Source: Nemertoderma westbladi (taxonomy: Eukaryota; Xenacoelomorpha; Nemertodermatida; Nemertodermatidae). Taken from it: a stretch of 54,780 nt of DNA. Under the pieces are notes generated by a model that worked only from the letters and a program-made list of their open reading frames with translations, was not told the DNA's origin and did not search any database. Position numbers and translations under genes: made by a program. The stretch spans positions 1-54,780 of the forward strand of contig JAUCBJ010005985.1 of assembly GCA_032718475.1 (NCBI GenBank), given 5' to 3'. Position 1 is the stretch's first letter. Each line of letters begins with the position of its first letter. Shown piece by piece: positions 33,205-44,030 of the stretch.

Positions 33205-33395
33205 AAATTGGATAAATGTGAGTTCTTATAAATATGGACAGAGAGCGTCATTATAATGCTACTTCAAGTCATTCAATTAGTTAACAACTCGTGAAAAATA
33301 AGAAACAATTTATATTCGAAATATTTAATTGATGTTTTGCTGAACAGTAAAGGATCATTAAGGAGTTACATTCGCGTAAATAAATCAATGTGTTC
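33205..33395 (+). repeat. Dispersed repeat, copy 1 of 2 (other at 37150-37360)
   Basis: GTTCTTATAAATATGGACA, then ATTAACAACTC-TGAAAA-TAAG, then GAACAGTAAAGGATCATTAA and GGAGTTA are shared in order with 37175-37340. It lies directly after the 49-bp minisatellite. Confidence 0.8.
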
Positions 33396-33512
33396 CACAC
33401 TGTCGTTGACAGTTGTGGGATTCTGTAGATGTCAATTACTTGTTCAAATAAAATACTGCATAAAAAGGCCTACAGTATACTAAATATAATAAAGATGTGT
33501 AGACCTAGGTAT

Positions 33513-33616
33513 ACACGTTCGTGGGGCCTTCGCGCAGGACGAGGCTCAGTTATCAGATACAAATTAAAATTGAGCGACTGTATCACAAAATCAGTATTTG
33601 ATTGTGATTGATATTG
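33513..33616 (+). repeat. Dispersed repeat interrupted by LINE copy 2 (resumes about 34979-35030)
   Basis: ACACGTTCGTGGGGCCTTCG then CGCAGGACGAGGCTCAGT matches 38624-38660, as does the following AAATTGAGC-ACTGTATCACAAAATC. After the LINE, ATCAATCAAAGAAAGGGGGA (about 35000) matches 38731-38750, where the two halves are contiguous. Confidence 0.75.
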
Positions 33617-34975
33617 GATTTCTCATTGATCTCGATTGCTGCAAAGCTATACAATAGGATTCTATTAAATCGCATCAGGGATCCCATTGAGAGACTGCTC
33701 CGTGGAAATCAGAATGGGTTCCGTAAAGGTCGTGGGACCATGGAGCCCATTTTGGCACTTAGAAGGATAATTGAAGAGTTATCAAAAAAGAAAGACAGGC
33801 ATCTGGCTGTTATCTTTGTTGACTTCTTCAAGGCCTTTGATTCAGTCTCTCGCTCACGTATGTTCAGCATACTTTCATTATATGGGATTCCTGATGAAAT
33901 TATTGCAGCAATCAGATCAGTATACGATGGTTCGACAACATTTGTGTCTACTGTTGACGGTGACACAGAACCATTTGAAGTGTTATGGGGCGTCCTCCAA
34001 GGAGACACACTTGCACCATTCTTGTTCATTATTGTGGTTGACTATGTTCTACGCATGTCCTTAGATCATTATAATGATGATGGGGTGATGATAACTCCAC
34101 CTACTGGCTCCAGAAGTCGAGGAAATCCTGCCAAGTACCTAACTGATCTAGACTTTGCTGATGACTTAGGAGTACTCTCAGAATCATTAGAGGGAGCCCA
34201 ACGGCTCCTCAGCTCATTAGAACATGCTGCTTCTAGTGTTGGTCTTTTTATTAACTCCAGAAAGACCAAAATTCTGACAGTTAACTTTGAAAGTCCTCAG
34301 CAAGTCTCTGATCGGATGAGCATAAGCTCAAAGGATGGTATGCTTGAGCATGTGGATGACTTCTGTTACCTGGGATCATGGATCCGGAAGTCAGGTGAGG
34401 ACCTTCGAATACGTAAGGGAAAGGCATGGGCAGCCTTGAATAGGCTTTCCAGGATTTGGAAGTCACCGAGAATTAATCGGAAACTTAAGGTCCGATTATT
34501 TAGAGCAGCAGTAGTTCCAGTACTCCTCTATGAGAGTCCATGCTGGGCTCTAACTGCTGAGGACACCAAATCTCTGGATGGCACATTCACAAGAATGCTA
34601 CGCCAGGTTCATTGTGTCAAGTACAATGCACACATCTCCAACCAGACACTATATAACATTGGAGGTGTCTCATTGGTTCCCCCAAGCTTGACACTAGAAC
34701 AAAATCGCCTCCGCTTTGCAGGACATTGCTTTCGCCGTGAGGACCAGCCAGTGCATAATCTTGTACTTTGGCAGCCTCATGGAGTGAATAAGCATGGTGG
34801 ACAGCCCATGACTTTCTTGAGACGCATCTTAAAGGACACTGGCCTTGAAGATGCGGATGATCTAGCAAATGTCATGGGTGATAGGGAGTTGTGGCGGTGC
34901 AATTTTGTTGACAAGCAGGCACAGCATTCTTAAAAATGCAGCTGCAATGCAGCATGCCGATCCTAGTAGTAGTAT
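33617..34975 (+). mobile_element. Non-LTR retrotransposon, copy 2: 5'-truncated, RT frame open to the stop
   Basis: From TCTCATTGATCTCGATTGCT onward it is nearly identical to copy 1 (26696 on), with a continuous frame to the stop at 34931. It keeps the catalytic FADD (copy 1 has FGDD), FVDFFKAFDS, LQGDTLAPFLF, the thumb and the C-terminal RLRFAGHCFR block. It lacks the endonuclease, linker and RT N-terminus, so it is incomplete. The 3' end again reads GCAGCTGCAATGCAGCATGC, CGATCC, then TAG repeats. Confidence 0.92.
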
Positions 34976-35127
34976 TTGAGAAATTTAACCATACCGACAA
35001 TCAATCAAAGAAAGGGGGACAGTACGTGTTCAGCCCTTTTAATCTGCACACCCTTCCCACCAACCAATACATAACCGCGACATCTACCACCCAAGGGGCG
35101 GAAGGGTAGCACAAACTTGGCGGTATT

Positions 35128-35880
35128 GGTGTCGTCGCGTTACGGCTAATTTTTTGAGAGATTAGCTGTAATTCCGTAACTTTCAAAGTCGCGGTACGGG
35201 TACGGCTACTCTAAAAGCCGTGTTACGGCTAATCTATTGTCTTGGTTTTACATAGGGAATCATTATCAATATTATTCTATGGTGTTTACGTACAGATGAG
35301 GTCCGAAAAATGTAATGTAATAATGTTTTACAGCGTGAGAGTCTCCGGGGGGGGGGGGGGGGGGGGGAATTTACCATCTCACTTTCATACTGTACAGTAT
35401 GTTCTTCGACACCCTCACATTCAATATAATATTGTATTCTATGGTAGGCGCATATCCTTAGTCACAGCCTCAAGCACAGGTGGTACGGATTACAGCCAAT
35501 AATAGCAGCCAAAGAAGCAATGAATGGTTTTGTGGAACATATTCCACTACTTCATATTATCAATGTTGTTAACAAACGCCTGGCTCGCTACCTAGACCAT
35601 ATGGCGTTCTGTTTGGGGACTGACAAGTAGGCAATGGCCGTCCTTCCGGCTAATTCAAACCTTTTTCAACTTTCAAAGCTTTTTCAAACCTTTCTCATCT
35701 GTACGTAAACACCATATAATAATATTGAAAATGATTTCCTATGTAAAACCAAGACAATAGATTAGCCGTAACGCGATAATTAGCCGTAACGCGACTTTTT
35801 GAGTAGCCGTAACGGAACTTTCAAAGTCGCGTTACGGCTACTCTGATAATTAGCCGTAACGCGACATTAGCCGTACCGTC
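35128..35880. mobile_element. Foldback/MITE-like element with about 170-bp inverted ends
   Basis: The left arm (about 35130-35300) holds GTCGCGTTACGGCTAAT, ATCTATTGTCTTGGTTTTAC and GGTGTTTACGTACAGATGAG. The right arm (35694-35865) is its reverse complement (CTCATCTGTACGTAAACACC, GTAAAACCAAGACAATAGAT, TTAGCCGTAACGCGAC). The word TAGCCGTAACGCGAC repeats several times in each end. The 390-bp loop has a poly-G tract (35347-35367) and no credible ORF. Confidence 0.85.
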
Positions 35881-37149
35881 ACTACGCCGGGTTATTGGCT
35901 TAGAAGTCGACATTTACATTTTGAAATTCACCCCGCTTAAAAGTATTTTAGCGACCAGACACGGATTTAAATTTTTTACTTAATGATAGGCCTATTCTTT
36001 CATTATCCTCTATTTACAGAAGTTATTAAAAAAACCGCTTTTTTTAATCAGCATGGTCCAGCAACTTCAAAAAAAATCAACCACCACTTTTGTTTTGCAT
36101 TTTTTCATTAAAAAAAAACTATAAGCATTCTTTCATAGGCCTACTTACTGAGATTTTCAAATTTTCAAAATAAAACCATAAACAATTGCAAAACTAACAA
36201 AAACTGATCCAAATTCATTATTACAGACCCAATAAGTTTTCATTAGATTCAAAACACTTGGAATAAAGAGATACAGTATTTCGCTGGATTTATTTAATTT
36301 TATCCTAAATTATAATATTTAAATATTAGGGCCTATACAATACATACAGTAATCTTTGGTTAATTTTCAAATACTGTAATATCGAATATTCTTCTAATCT
36401 AGTAAAACAAACATGAGGCCTTTAAAAATAAAACCATTACTTTGTAATTTGATTAAATTTAAATTAATTACTGTAGTTCAAAAGTTAGAAATTTTATTAA
36501 AACACCAAGTTCAAACGATCCCGTGCAAAACAGTGCGGTTTTCAGAATTGTAATATTCATAAAAATCAGAACTGAATGAAATTAAAGAATCAAAGTGTGG
36601 GAAGCCATAGTACCACCCCCCCCCCCCCCCCCCCGCAACTAGATATACTAACAATTTTTGAATGCTGGGTGAGGGAATAGTTTAATTTCGCTAAACTACA
36701 AATTAGTGAAAAAAAAGCGGTGTTTTCCGCTGATTTTTTTTTTTTGAATAAGTTATATAATTTTTTACTAATTTTACAGAAAACTTATAAAAATCTTTAT
36801 CACTAATTTTTTTAACTACTGTAATTTTTCAGCATACAGCTCATATATTGAGTACCGGTAGTTACTGTACTTACTGTAGACATGTCTACAATAGTACGGT
36901 GTTTGAAAACAGTAAAATACAGTAATAAGTACACCGGTGGTATATACTGTAGGCCTACGGTAGAGCAATCATAATACTTGAATAGGCCAGGGCCATCCTT
37001 CAAAAACTGAGCATTACTAACCTCACTAATTTTTTTTTATCGAACAATAGTCCTATGTTTTAGAACTTTTCGGTTTATACACTCTTAGTTATTTTTTTAT
37101 TTATATTTTTTCAGTGCGTTTTTGTTTGTTGGGACATTTTTATGTCTTT
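35881..37149. other. AT-rich noncoding DNA, no gene seen
   Basis: It holds long A/T runs, a 19-nt poly-C tract at 36616-36634 and several TACTGTA/ACCGGT words. No exon-like ORF was seen. Confidence 0.6.
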
Positions 37150-37360
37150 ATTAATATGACAGAGTAAAGTCAACGTTCTTATAAATATGGACACAGTGCA
37201 CCATTAGAATGTCACTTCAAACACTTAATTAGGTGCTGGAAAACCATTTAATTAACAACTCATGAAAACTAAGCAACAGTTTATGTTCGATTTATTTAAT
37301 TTGTTGTTTTGCGGAACAGTAAAGGATCATTAAGGAGTTAAATTTGTGTAAAAAATCAAT
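37150..37360 (+). repeat. Dispersed repeat, copy 2 of 2 (other at 33205-33395)
   Basis: It shares GTTCTTATAAATATGGACA, AATTAACAACTCATGAAAA and GAACAGTAAAGGATCATTAA with the other copy. TTTTTTCAGTGCG just upstream (about 37108) also matches the sequence before the 49-bp array (31387), so the minisatellite may have grown inside this repeat. Confidence 0.75.
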
Positions 37361-37696
37361 GTATTCTTCACTAATTCTTACATGTATTTGTTTAATTGGT
37401 TTATTATTGACATTAATGTACAGTACAGTAGGAGCAAGCTATGTATGCCTTGCGCCGAGGGTAACAAATCCTAACCGGTTTCGGTTGCCGGAAATAACTT
37501 TATGAAGTACTGTAGGTAGGTAAATATAATTTGTTGTCTAAAACATGTTTTCATCATGCTCAATACAATGGAATACAATAATTCAGCTTCTTTTTTTTGG
37601 AGGGGGGGTGGGGGGCAGGACTTCCGACGCAATCAAAACTCATCCCTCTCCAGGAGAAGATGGACACAAAGAACAGCTGATTACTCCACAAATAAA

Positions 37697-37775
37697 ACTG
37701 TAACCTGTTCTATTGACTGTAGTTTATTGTTTTGGTTAGAATAACGTACCACTGTAACCTGCTATTTTCCTTTAA
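37697..37775 (+). repeat. Short dispersed repeat (about 65 bp), best copy
   Basis: Core: AGTTTATTGTTTTGGTTAGA, then ATAACGTACCACTGTAACCT, then GCT. Related copies are at 8881 (-), 11002 (+), 39499 (+), 40576 (-), 42413 (-), 45910 (+), 49997 (+) and 53992 (-). Confidence 0.75.
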
Positions 37776-37911
37776 TGAATATTTTAATATTGGGAGGAAA
37801 TATTAATTCGTCGAGATGGGATTTAATTCAACGCAAATATTGTTTATAGGAAATATGTTTTTATTCGATCGATGAAAAAGATTCGGTCAATAATTGATAG
37901 TTTCAATATGT

Positions 37912-38087
37912 CCTGGAATATAAATAGTGTCGTAGTTCAGTGACATGGACTGGACCCCCACAGATTTAGTTTCATCTCCCTCATCCTTAGTCAGTGAGCC
38001 AGAATTTTTATTTTCGCTACAAGTGTCTCCGTCGATGTTGCACCAGTCGTACTGTCATGTCACTGAATTACGACACTATATTCCAGG
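37912..38087. repeat. Inverted repeat with 32-36-bp arms (small MITE-like)
   Basis: The left arm 37912-37947 (CCTGGAATATAAATAGTGTC, then GTAGTTCAGTGACATG) pairs with 38056-38087 (CATGTCACTGAATTACGACA, then CTATATTCCAGG). Differences are a 4-bp gap and one mismatch. The loop is about 108 bp. Confidence 0.85.
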
Positions 38088-38175
38088 ACTTGGTGTAGGC
38101 CCTAATACAACGCACCTTAACTCCAAAACTGCTACAGTACAACTTATTAAACATTTTTGGTAACTGGATACCATA

Positions 38176-38198
38176 CCCCCCCCCCCCCCCCCCCCCCC
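38176..38198. repeat. Poly-C tract, 23 nt
   Basis: An uninterrupted C run. Confidence 0.95.
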
Positions 38199-38616
38199 AC
38201 GTTTCGCTCCATCAGACTTTCGTATGGGTAACTGGCCCATAACGAAACGAAACAAGTAAACATTTTGCAATTAATTATTAACAATAATTACTAAACAATA
38301 TGTTTACATATAAACTAGTATATTTATACTCAAAACAATGTTGAACTGTAGTAGTGGAATTATAAATATAATATTATATGAAAGTGGTTGTAAACATTGC
38401 ACCTTAAAGACAGTAAGAGATGATCGCACATCGCACATGAACTCAAATTAACGAAATACAATAAATTAATCAGTTTAAAAGTAATCATCACTATTATTGG
38501 CTCAATGGTAAATTATTGAATAGTAACGAGGGGCACAACATTTGGTTACGTTATACAAACAAACACAGTTAGACATCATTTACATATTCAATACAAATGA
38601 TGGTATATCCATATGT

Positions 38617-38760
38617 GTACGTACACGTTTGTGGGTTCTCCGCGCAGCACGAGGCTCAGTCATAGGTTACAAAATAAAATTGAGCTATTCTATCACAAAA
38701 TCGGTATTCATTTAACCAACCCGCTAATAAATCAAAGAAAGGGGGACACATCCCCAAACA
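38617..38760 (+). repeat. Dispersed repeat, uninterrupted copy of the one split by LINE copy 2
   Basis: CGTACACGTTTGTGGGTTCT, CCGCGCAGCACGAGGCTCAG, ATTGAGCTATTCTATCACAA and AATAAATCAAAGAAAGGGGG appear in one block. It serves as the empty-site reference for 33513-35030. Confidence 0.7.
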
Positions 38761-39739
38761 AATTTCAGCTGGTGTACTGGTGTAGGTATGAACTTTGTAC
38801 ATTAATTTTATATTGTAACTGTCTGGCTATGTAACATGTAAATAAAGTAACCGTAATTATTATTTATCCTGATGATGGCCCTAGAAGCCAGAAATTAATC
38901 GATTAAAACTGAACCATTTTTTCAAAGTAAGTTCACTGGGGCAAATAAAACTCCAGTTTATTTAATTCAAATGATGCCCTAATGTCGGCGTGTCGCAGAT
39001 TGAAAATCACTTTGGACTCATAGCCATAGGTCGTAACTTACGATTTACCAGTGGAGACGCTCCCATTGAGGAACCAATGGGGTCCATAATTTATTCTGAC
39101 TAAGACTACATAAGACATACCAGTGGAGCACGGGCCTTAACGAGTGGTTTTTCCAATTTGCCAATTTGATTTTATATTATTTTACTTTGAATTAATTATT
39201 AAATAATATGATTGGTATTGTCCAACATAACATATAGGATTACCCCTAAAGATTTGCAGCTTATTTCCAAGGGGGTCCTTTATTTTATTTTACTTGGTTA
39301 CAAATACAATATTACACAATTACAATTGCTACTCTAAACTAAAACTAATATAAAACGTTATTACAATACGTACAGGTCCTGCGAGTGGTCGTTAGTTCAG
39401 TAGTCCTGCGTCGTAGGTGCTGCATAATATAGTAGTTTTTATTTCTACAGTATAGCTATTTCTTACCATGTAAATCTATTTATTCCCAGCAATAATTAAA
39501 CTGTAACATGTACTATTGGCCTCGTATATTGTTTTGGTTCGAATAACATGTCACTGTAACTTACTCCTTTCCCTTAAAGACATCAGTATATTGCACCAAA
39601 GTACCCAATGACGCGCAACCATACGTTTTGGTTAACGTATGTTTTTAGGTTATGAGTCTAAATGCTAAAAACCTAACTTTTGGCCATGGCTATAGTTTCT
39701 TCTGGAAAGCCACACGTAAATTATACTTTACTACTCTAC
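38761..39739. other. Noncoding DNA, no gene seen
   Basis: It holds only A/T-rich text and a copy of the short dispersed repeat at 39499-39578. Confidence 0.55.
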
Positions 39740-39945
39740 TTCTACTCTACTTCACGTAAATTCTACTTAACATTTCGAAATTTTTTCCAGTCTACATGAG
39801 TACAAAATTTGGTTAGATTTCATTGAGGATTGGCGGAGTTGTTAGCGTTCAAATATTGGACAGGAGAGAGCCGCAGGCACACAGGTTAAGATAGTGGTAC
39901 CCGTATGCTAAGCTCGCTTACATTCGTGGCTCGCATTACAGGGTA
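39740..39945 (-). repeat. Dispersed repeat, second copy of 11703-11910 (minus)
   Basis: Read on minus: GCGAGCCACGAATGTAAGCG, AGCTTAGCATACGGGTACCA, AACGCTAACAACTCCGCCAA, AATGAAATCTAACCAAATTT, CATGTAGACTGG. The block order is the same as in the copy at 11703. Confidence 0.7.
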
Positions 39946-40632
39946 TGAAATTAAGACTCTGGATCCTGAGAGACTTTAGTTAACAAATAATTGGTATTTA
40001 GATCCCGCCTAAATTTAGTAATTCAGTAACTGTTAGTTACCGTTAGACAGTCGAAGCATTGCTTTGGTTAGGGTTTGTTGGTCAGACATTATTGCCATAG
40101 ACGCCGAAGGACCGTGGTGTGACCAAAAATCCGCTTATTTTTTAGATTATCAGGCACATGAAAGTTTTAATTAGTGTTTGTCCCGCTCTCTTGAAATGCT
40201 GTCTCGTGGGATCTAACTAAAGTCATCCAACCCTGTGAACGCCCATTCGAATGAATATTAAATGAAGAATACTCATAAAATAAAAACTAATTCAAATAAT
40301 GAATTGTATTAATAAAAACGAGCAATTGCTTTAGGTATGACAAGACAAGCAAAATAAAATGGTATAAGTTTGATAGCAAGAGCATTAATAATAAAATATC
40401 CTTAGGACTTTACCGCCGAGAAATGGTATTACTTAAGATAGGCATTCATTTATCGACCCCTGCTAAAAATAATCTTTTTTTACTTAATACGTAACAGGAA
40501 AATCTCTACAATATTCAACTCAATTTACACTAAATAATTAATTATCACTAAAATCTATTAATAAAATAAGAGAAATGAGCAGGTTACAGTGGTACGTTAT
40601 TCTAATCAAAACAATAAGGAAATTCAATAAAA

Positions 40633-40761
40633 CAGGTCCCAATCCCAATAGAACAGGTCCCAATCCCAATAGAACAGGTCCCAATCCCAATAGAACAGGT
40701 CCCAATCCCAATAGAACAGGTCCCAATCCCAATAGAACAGGTCCCAATCCCAATAGAACAG
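40633..40761 (+). repeat. 21-bp minisatellite, 6 copies
   Basis: The unit is GAACAGGTCCCAATCCCAAT plus A, nearly perfect. On plus it would encode GPNPNRT repeats, but no gene context is seen. Its start (GAACAGGTCC) is also part of the 49-bp unit at 31422-33092. Confidence 0.95.
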
Positions 40762-41885
40762 TTTTTAATGATAAAGAAAAACGATTTTAGTGATAATTAA
40801 TACATTTTAGTGTCAAAAATTTACTGAAAAAAGTTTCGTGGGAAAAACAATTCTTTTAGCGAACAATAAAGAAATGCGCTCAATTTACCGCCGGGAAATA
40901 ATATCACGTAATTTGCCGCTCTGTAATTCCTAATTCATAAAATATAATAAATCTAATTATTCTCTTATTGTGCTACAGTATAGTTAAGTTATCTCTATAA
41001 AATTCGTATGTAATTGTTGAATTTATATTCCGTGCAGTTTATTCCCCGATTCAACATCTTGTAATCTTATATCACTCTACATGATTAAACCATTTCCCCG
41101 CTTGGGGGCGTATCTTTGTTTAAAAAAATTCCTAATTCTCCATCTAGATGAACCAAAGCGTCGTTTAAAATTGATTATAAATTCTTAATCAAAATAATCT
41201 GTATATTATTTTTAGTCGAAATAAAAAATTTACTTTTGCTTTATGTTGCAATATTTGTGTTTATTGTACATATTATTGTACAATATATAAAATACTTTAT
41301 TTACCATATCGTTCGTTCCCTGATCTGGTAAAGTGATCTTCCTCGCTGCGCTCGCTCGGTAAATAAAAGTTATCGAAACTAGCGAGAAATAAAGCCTACT
41401 TTACTTAATGTACAGTAGAATATATTGTTATTATTTTATTCCACAAAATTGTCTTTTTTCCGACTTCTAAGAAAATTAAAATGATCGGTGAACAACGGAG
41501 GCAACCCGAAGGCTCCTTTCTCTTGGCTATTACCTATACGGCATGGAGTCACACTAAATAAAAAAGGGTGAGCAAACTATCCAACCCTTTCTTTACCTCC
41601 CCAGCCAGGTCTCATTGTACCTTCGAGTTTGCCTGAGCACTAATGTCTACAGTGTCTTCTCTATAGGGACACAACAGTGCGAAATTTCTAGGCAATTAGT
41701 AAATTTGAACCTGCGCTGCCAAACACTATTACGAAAGCAGTCAGGCGCCGTATCCACTCAGACACTGCGACTGCAACGATAGAGATTGCACCATACATGA
41801 CCATTTATTTTAGGCTACCAATTTAAGTCATACCAAAATCGATGAGAATTTCACCAAAAAAATTATATAAAAAATTAAATAATGT
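40762..41885. other. AT-rich noncoding DNA, no gene seen
   Basis: I found no coding exon, RNA gene or strong repeat. Confidence 0.55.
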
Positions 41886-42850
41886 GACCCCAAATAAAAC
41901 TATTCAAACACCAAAATAAATATTTCAACACCAAAAACAATTATTCAACACCATAATAAATAAATGCTCCCCAAAACCAATTATTCATACCAAAATAAAT
42001 GACAAAACCCCCAAAATAAATACAAATTTTCCCAAAATAATTACAAATTTTCCCAAAATAAATACATTTTCCCCCAAAATAAATACACAATCCCCCAAAA
42101 TAAATACATAATTCCCCAAAATAAATACATAATCCCCCAAAATAAATACATAATCCCCCAAAATAAATACATATTCCCCCAAAATTAAAAATTATTCCTT
42201 TAAAATAATCAAATATTCTACCAAAATAAACAGACTCTTAGTTGAGTTACAGACTCTTAGTTGAGTTACAGACTCTCAGTTGCAGACTATTGTTACGAGG
42301 ATAGTCGGGTGAGCAAAAAACAAAGACCCAAGACTTTTCTGCCCGTTCTGTACAAAATAAAGAGCTAAAGTCGCGTTAAGAGTCTAGGACCCGCCATTTA
42401 AAGGAGCAGGTTAGTTAAGGAGCAGGTTACAGAGGCGTGTTGGGGGAACCAAAAAATAAACGAAAGTTAACATGTTACAAGATTATGCAGGTCTTAATAA
42501 TTGGGTCTTTGTTTTGTACTCACCCGAGGATCGTCGGTATAATATGATTATGATTAAACATTTTTGTGATTTATGGACATAAAAAATAATGAATGAATTT
42601 GTATAATTAAATTTTCCAAAAAATATTTGGTGCTGGAAGAATTGTTTTTGGTTGACAAGTAATTATTTTAGGGAGATTGAATTATTGTTTTGGGGGTATG
42701 AATAATTATTTTTTGGGGATGAATAATTGTTTTTGGAGGACGAATAATTATTTTTGGGGATGTAATGTAAATTGGTGCTACAAAGAAATATATTTGGTGC
42801 AAAATAATTTTTTGGTGTGAAATCATCTAATTTGGGGTGGCATTCAATTA
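41886..42850. mobile_element. Foldback element with repeat-array arms
   Basis: The left arm (41886-42190) is an array of 18-19-bp units such as CCCCCAAAATAAATACATAA. The right arm (about 42610-42840) is the degenerate complement (TTTTGGGGATGAATAATT). Outer ends match as inverted sequence (ACCCCAAAT versus ATTTGGGGT). Inside, TCGGGTGAGCAAAAAACAAA then GACCCAA (42307 on) pairs with TTGGGTCTTTGTTTTGTACT then CACCCGA (42503 on). Also present is a near-perfect ACAGACTCTTAGTTGAGTT triplication (42231-42290). Confidence 0.75.
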
Positions 42851-43536
42851 GTGGCGATTATTTTATATTTATTTCTCGGTACAGAAAGGGAAATAAGCTA
42901 CTTTTATTAATAAAAATAATGGATTAAAGCTTCAAATAAATTGCCTTTTATTCATAAAATGGTTACTTATTAATCTTATCGGGACTTATTGTTAACTTCT
43001 ATTACATGTACACACCTACTATCCGTCATCACAGTCAGTAATCATTTGACATGCAGTTTTAAGGGGGGCCTTTATACCTCTTTTAGTATAAAAAATTCAA
43101 AAACCTTAATTTAGTCAATTTTATGTCGAATCCGAATATGTAAGTTATGACTTCTCAACATGTTTAGTTTTGGAGATTTGACGATTTCACTATGGAATGT
43201 TTCCATAAAAATAGGATTGACATTATTTTCTCCAAAAAATGTGTTTACCGACTTATTGATAGTAACAATGTGTTGGCAAGCTGTATTTTTCGAGGTGTTT
43301 GTTATTATACATTTTATTATAGGAAGGGATCTTTCTTAACCTCGATTGATAAGTTTATTTTACCGAAAATAACTTATCTTTTATTGGCGCAATTGTAGGA
43401 CTAATCCCATCACATGCGTACTTTTTAACCGGGTAGTGTACAAATTTAGGAATCGCGTAATTTTTCTTGAAATTAATATCTCATATCTCTCCTAACCACG
43501 TACGCGTTTCGACCTTACTGGGTCTCATCGGCGTGG
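42851..43536. other. AT-rich noncoding DNA, no gene seen
   Basis: An open frame at 43192-43398 has ordinary composition, but I recognise nothing in it and it has no splice support. Confidence 0.5.
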
Positions 43537-43605
43537 TGTCGGATTCGAACCTGGGACCTCGAGGTGGAAGCCGAGACTACAACCACTAGGCCACAGGTTC
43601 TTGAG
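43537..43605 (-). mobile_element. tRNA-like SINE head or tRNA pseudogene
   Basis: The minus strand has a perfect A box (TGGCCTAGTGG), an anticodon-loop-like CTTCCAC and a perfect B box (GGTTCGAATCC). The anticodon stem does not form a clean 5-bp stem with a 7-nt loop. A tRNA-derived SINE is the likeliest reading. Confidence 0.6.
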
Positions 43606-43664
43606 ATATGGAGTATTAATCCCGACTATATTTTTCCGACTTAAACAGACAGACTAGATTTTGC

Positions 43665-44030
43665 CGAACATCAAAACTGACGCCCGAAATGAAATCAGCG
43701 ACCCCGAAAACCGCCAGAATGAAAATGTTAGCTAGAATGTGTGTTTTTGTAAGTTGACCGACAACCGAACAGACAAAAAGACATACCGACAGACAGCCAA
43801 ACTGACAGATAGACAGACAAAATGCAATCAAAACTGACATCGGAAATGAAAACAGCGACATGGAAAACCCCCAAAGCCAAACTTTTAGATATTTCGCGTG
43901 TTTTATTATATTTTGACGGACAAACCGACAGACAGACATTCCTACAGACAGCCAGACAGACAGAGTTGATTTGTCTTAATTTGAAAACTGACATCAGAAA
44001 TGAAATCAGCGACTAGGAAAACCTCCATAG
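43665..44030 (+). repeat. Tandem repeat, about 155 bp, three diverged units
   Basis: AAAACTGACGCCCGAAATGA (43671), AAAACTGACATCGGAAATGA (43829) and AAAACTGACATCAGAAATGA (about 43984) each lead into TCAGCGAC or ACAGCGAC and GAAAACC. Between them are CAGACAGACA-type runs. Cys/Val-rich open frames on minus are byproducts. Confidence 0.85.

Noticed and set aside
43616-44016. Cys/Val-rich frames resembling a secreted peptide
   Set aside because: They arise from CAGACAGACA text in the diverged 155-bp tandem repeat and are open in several frames.
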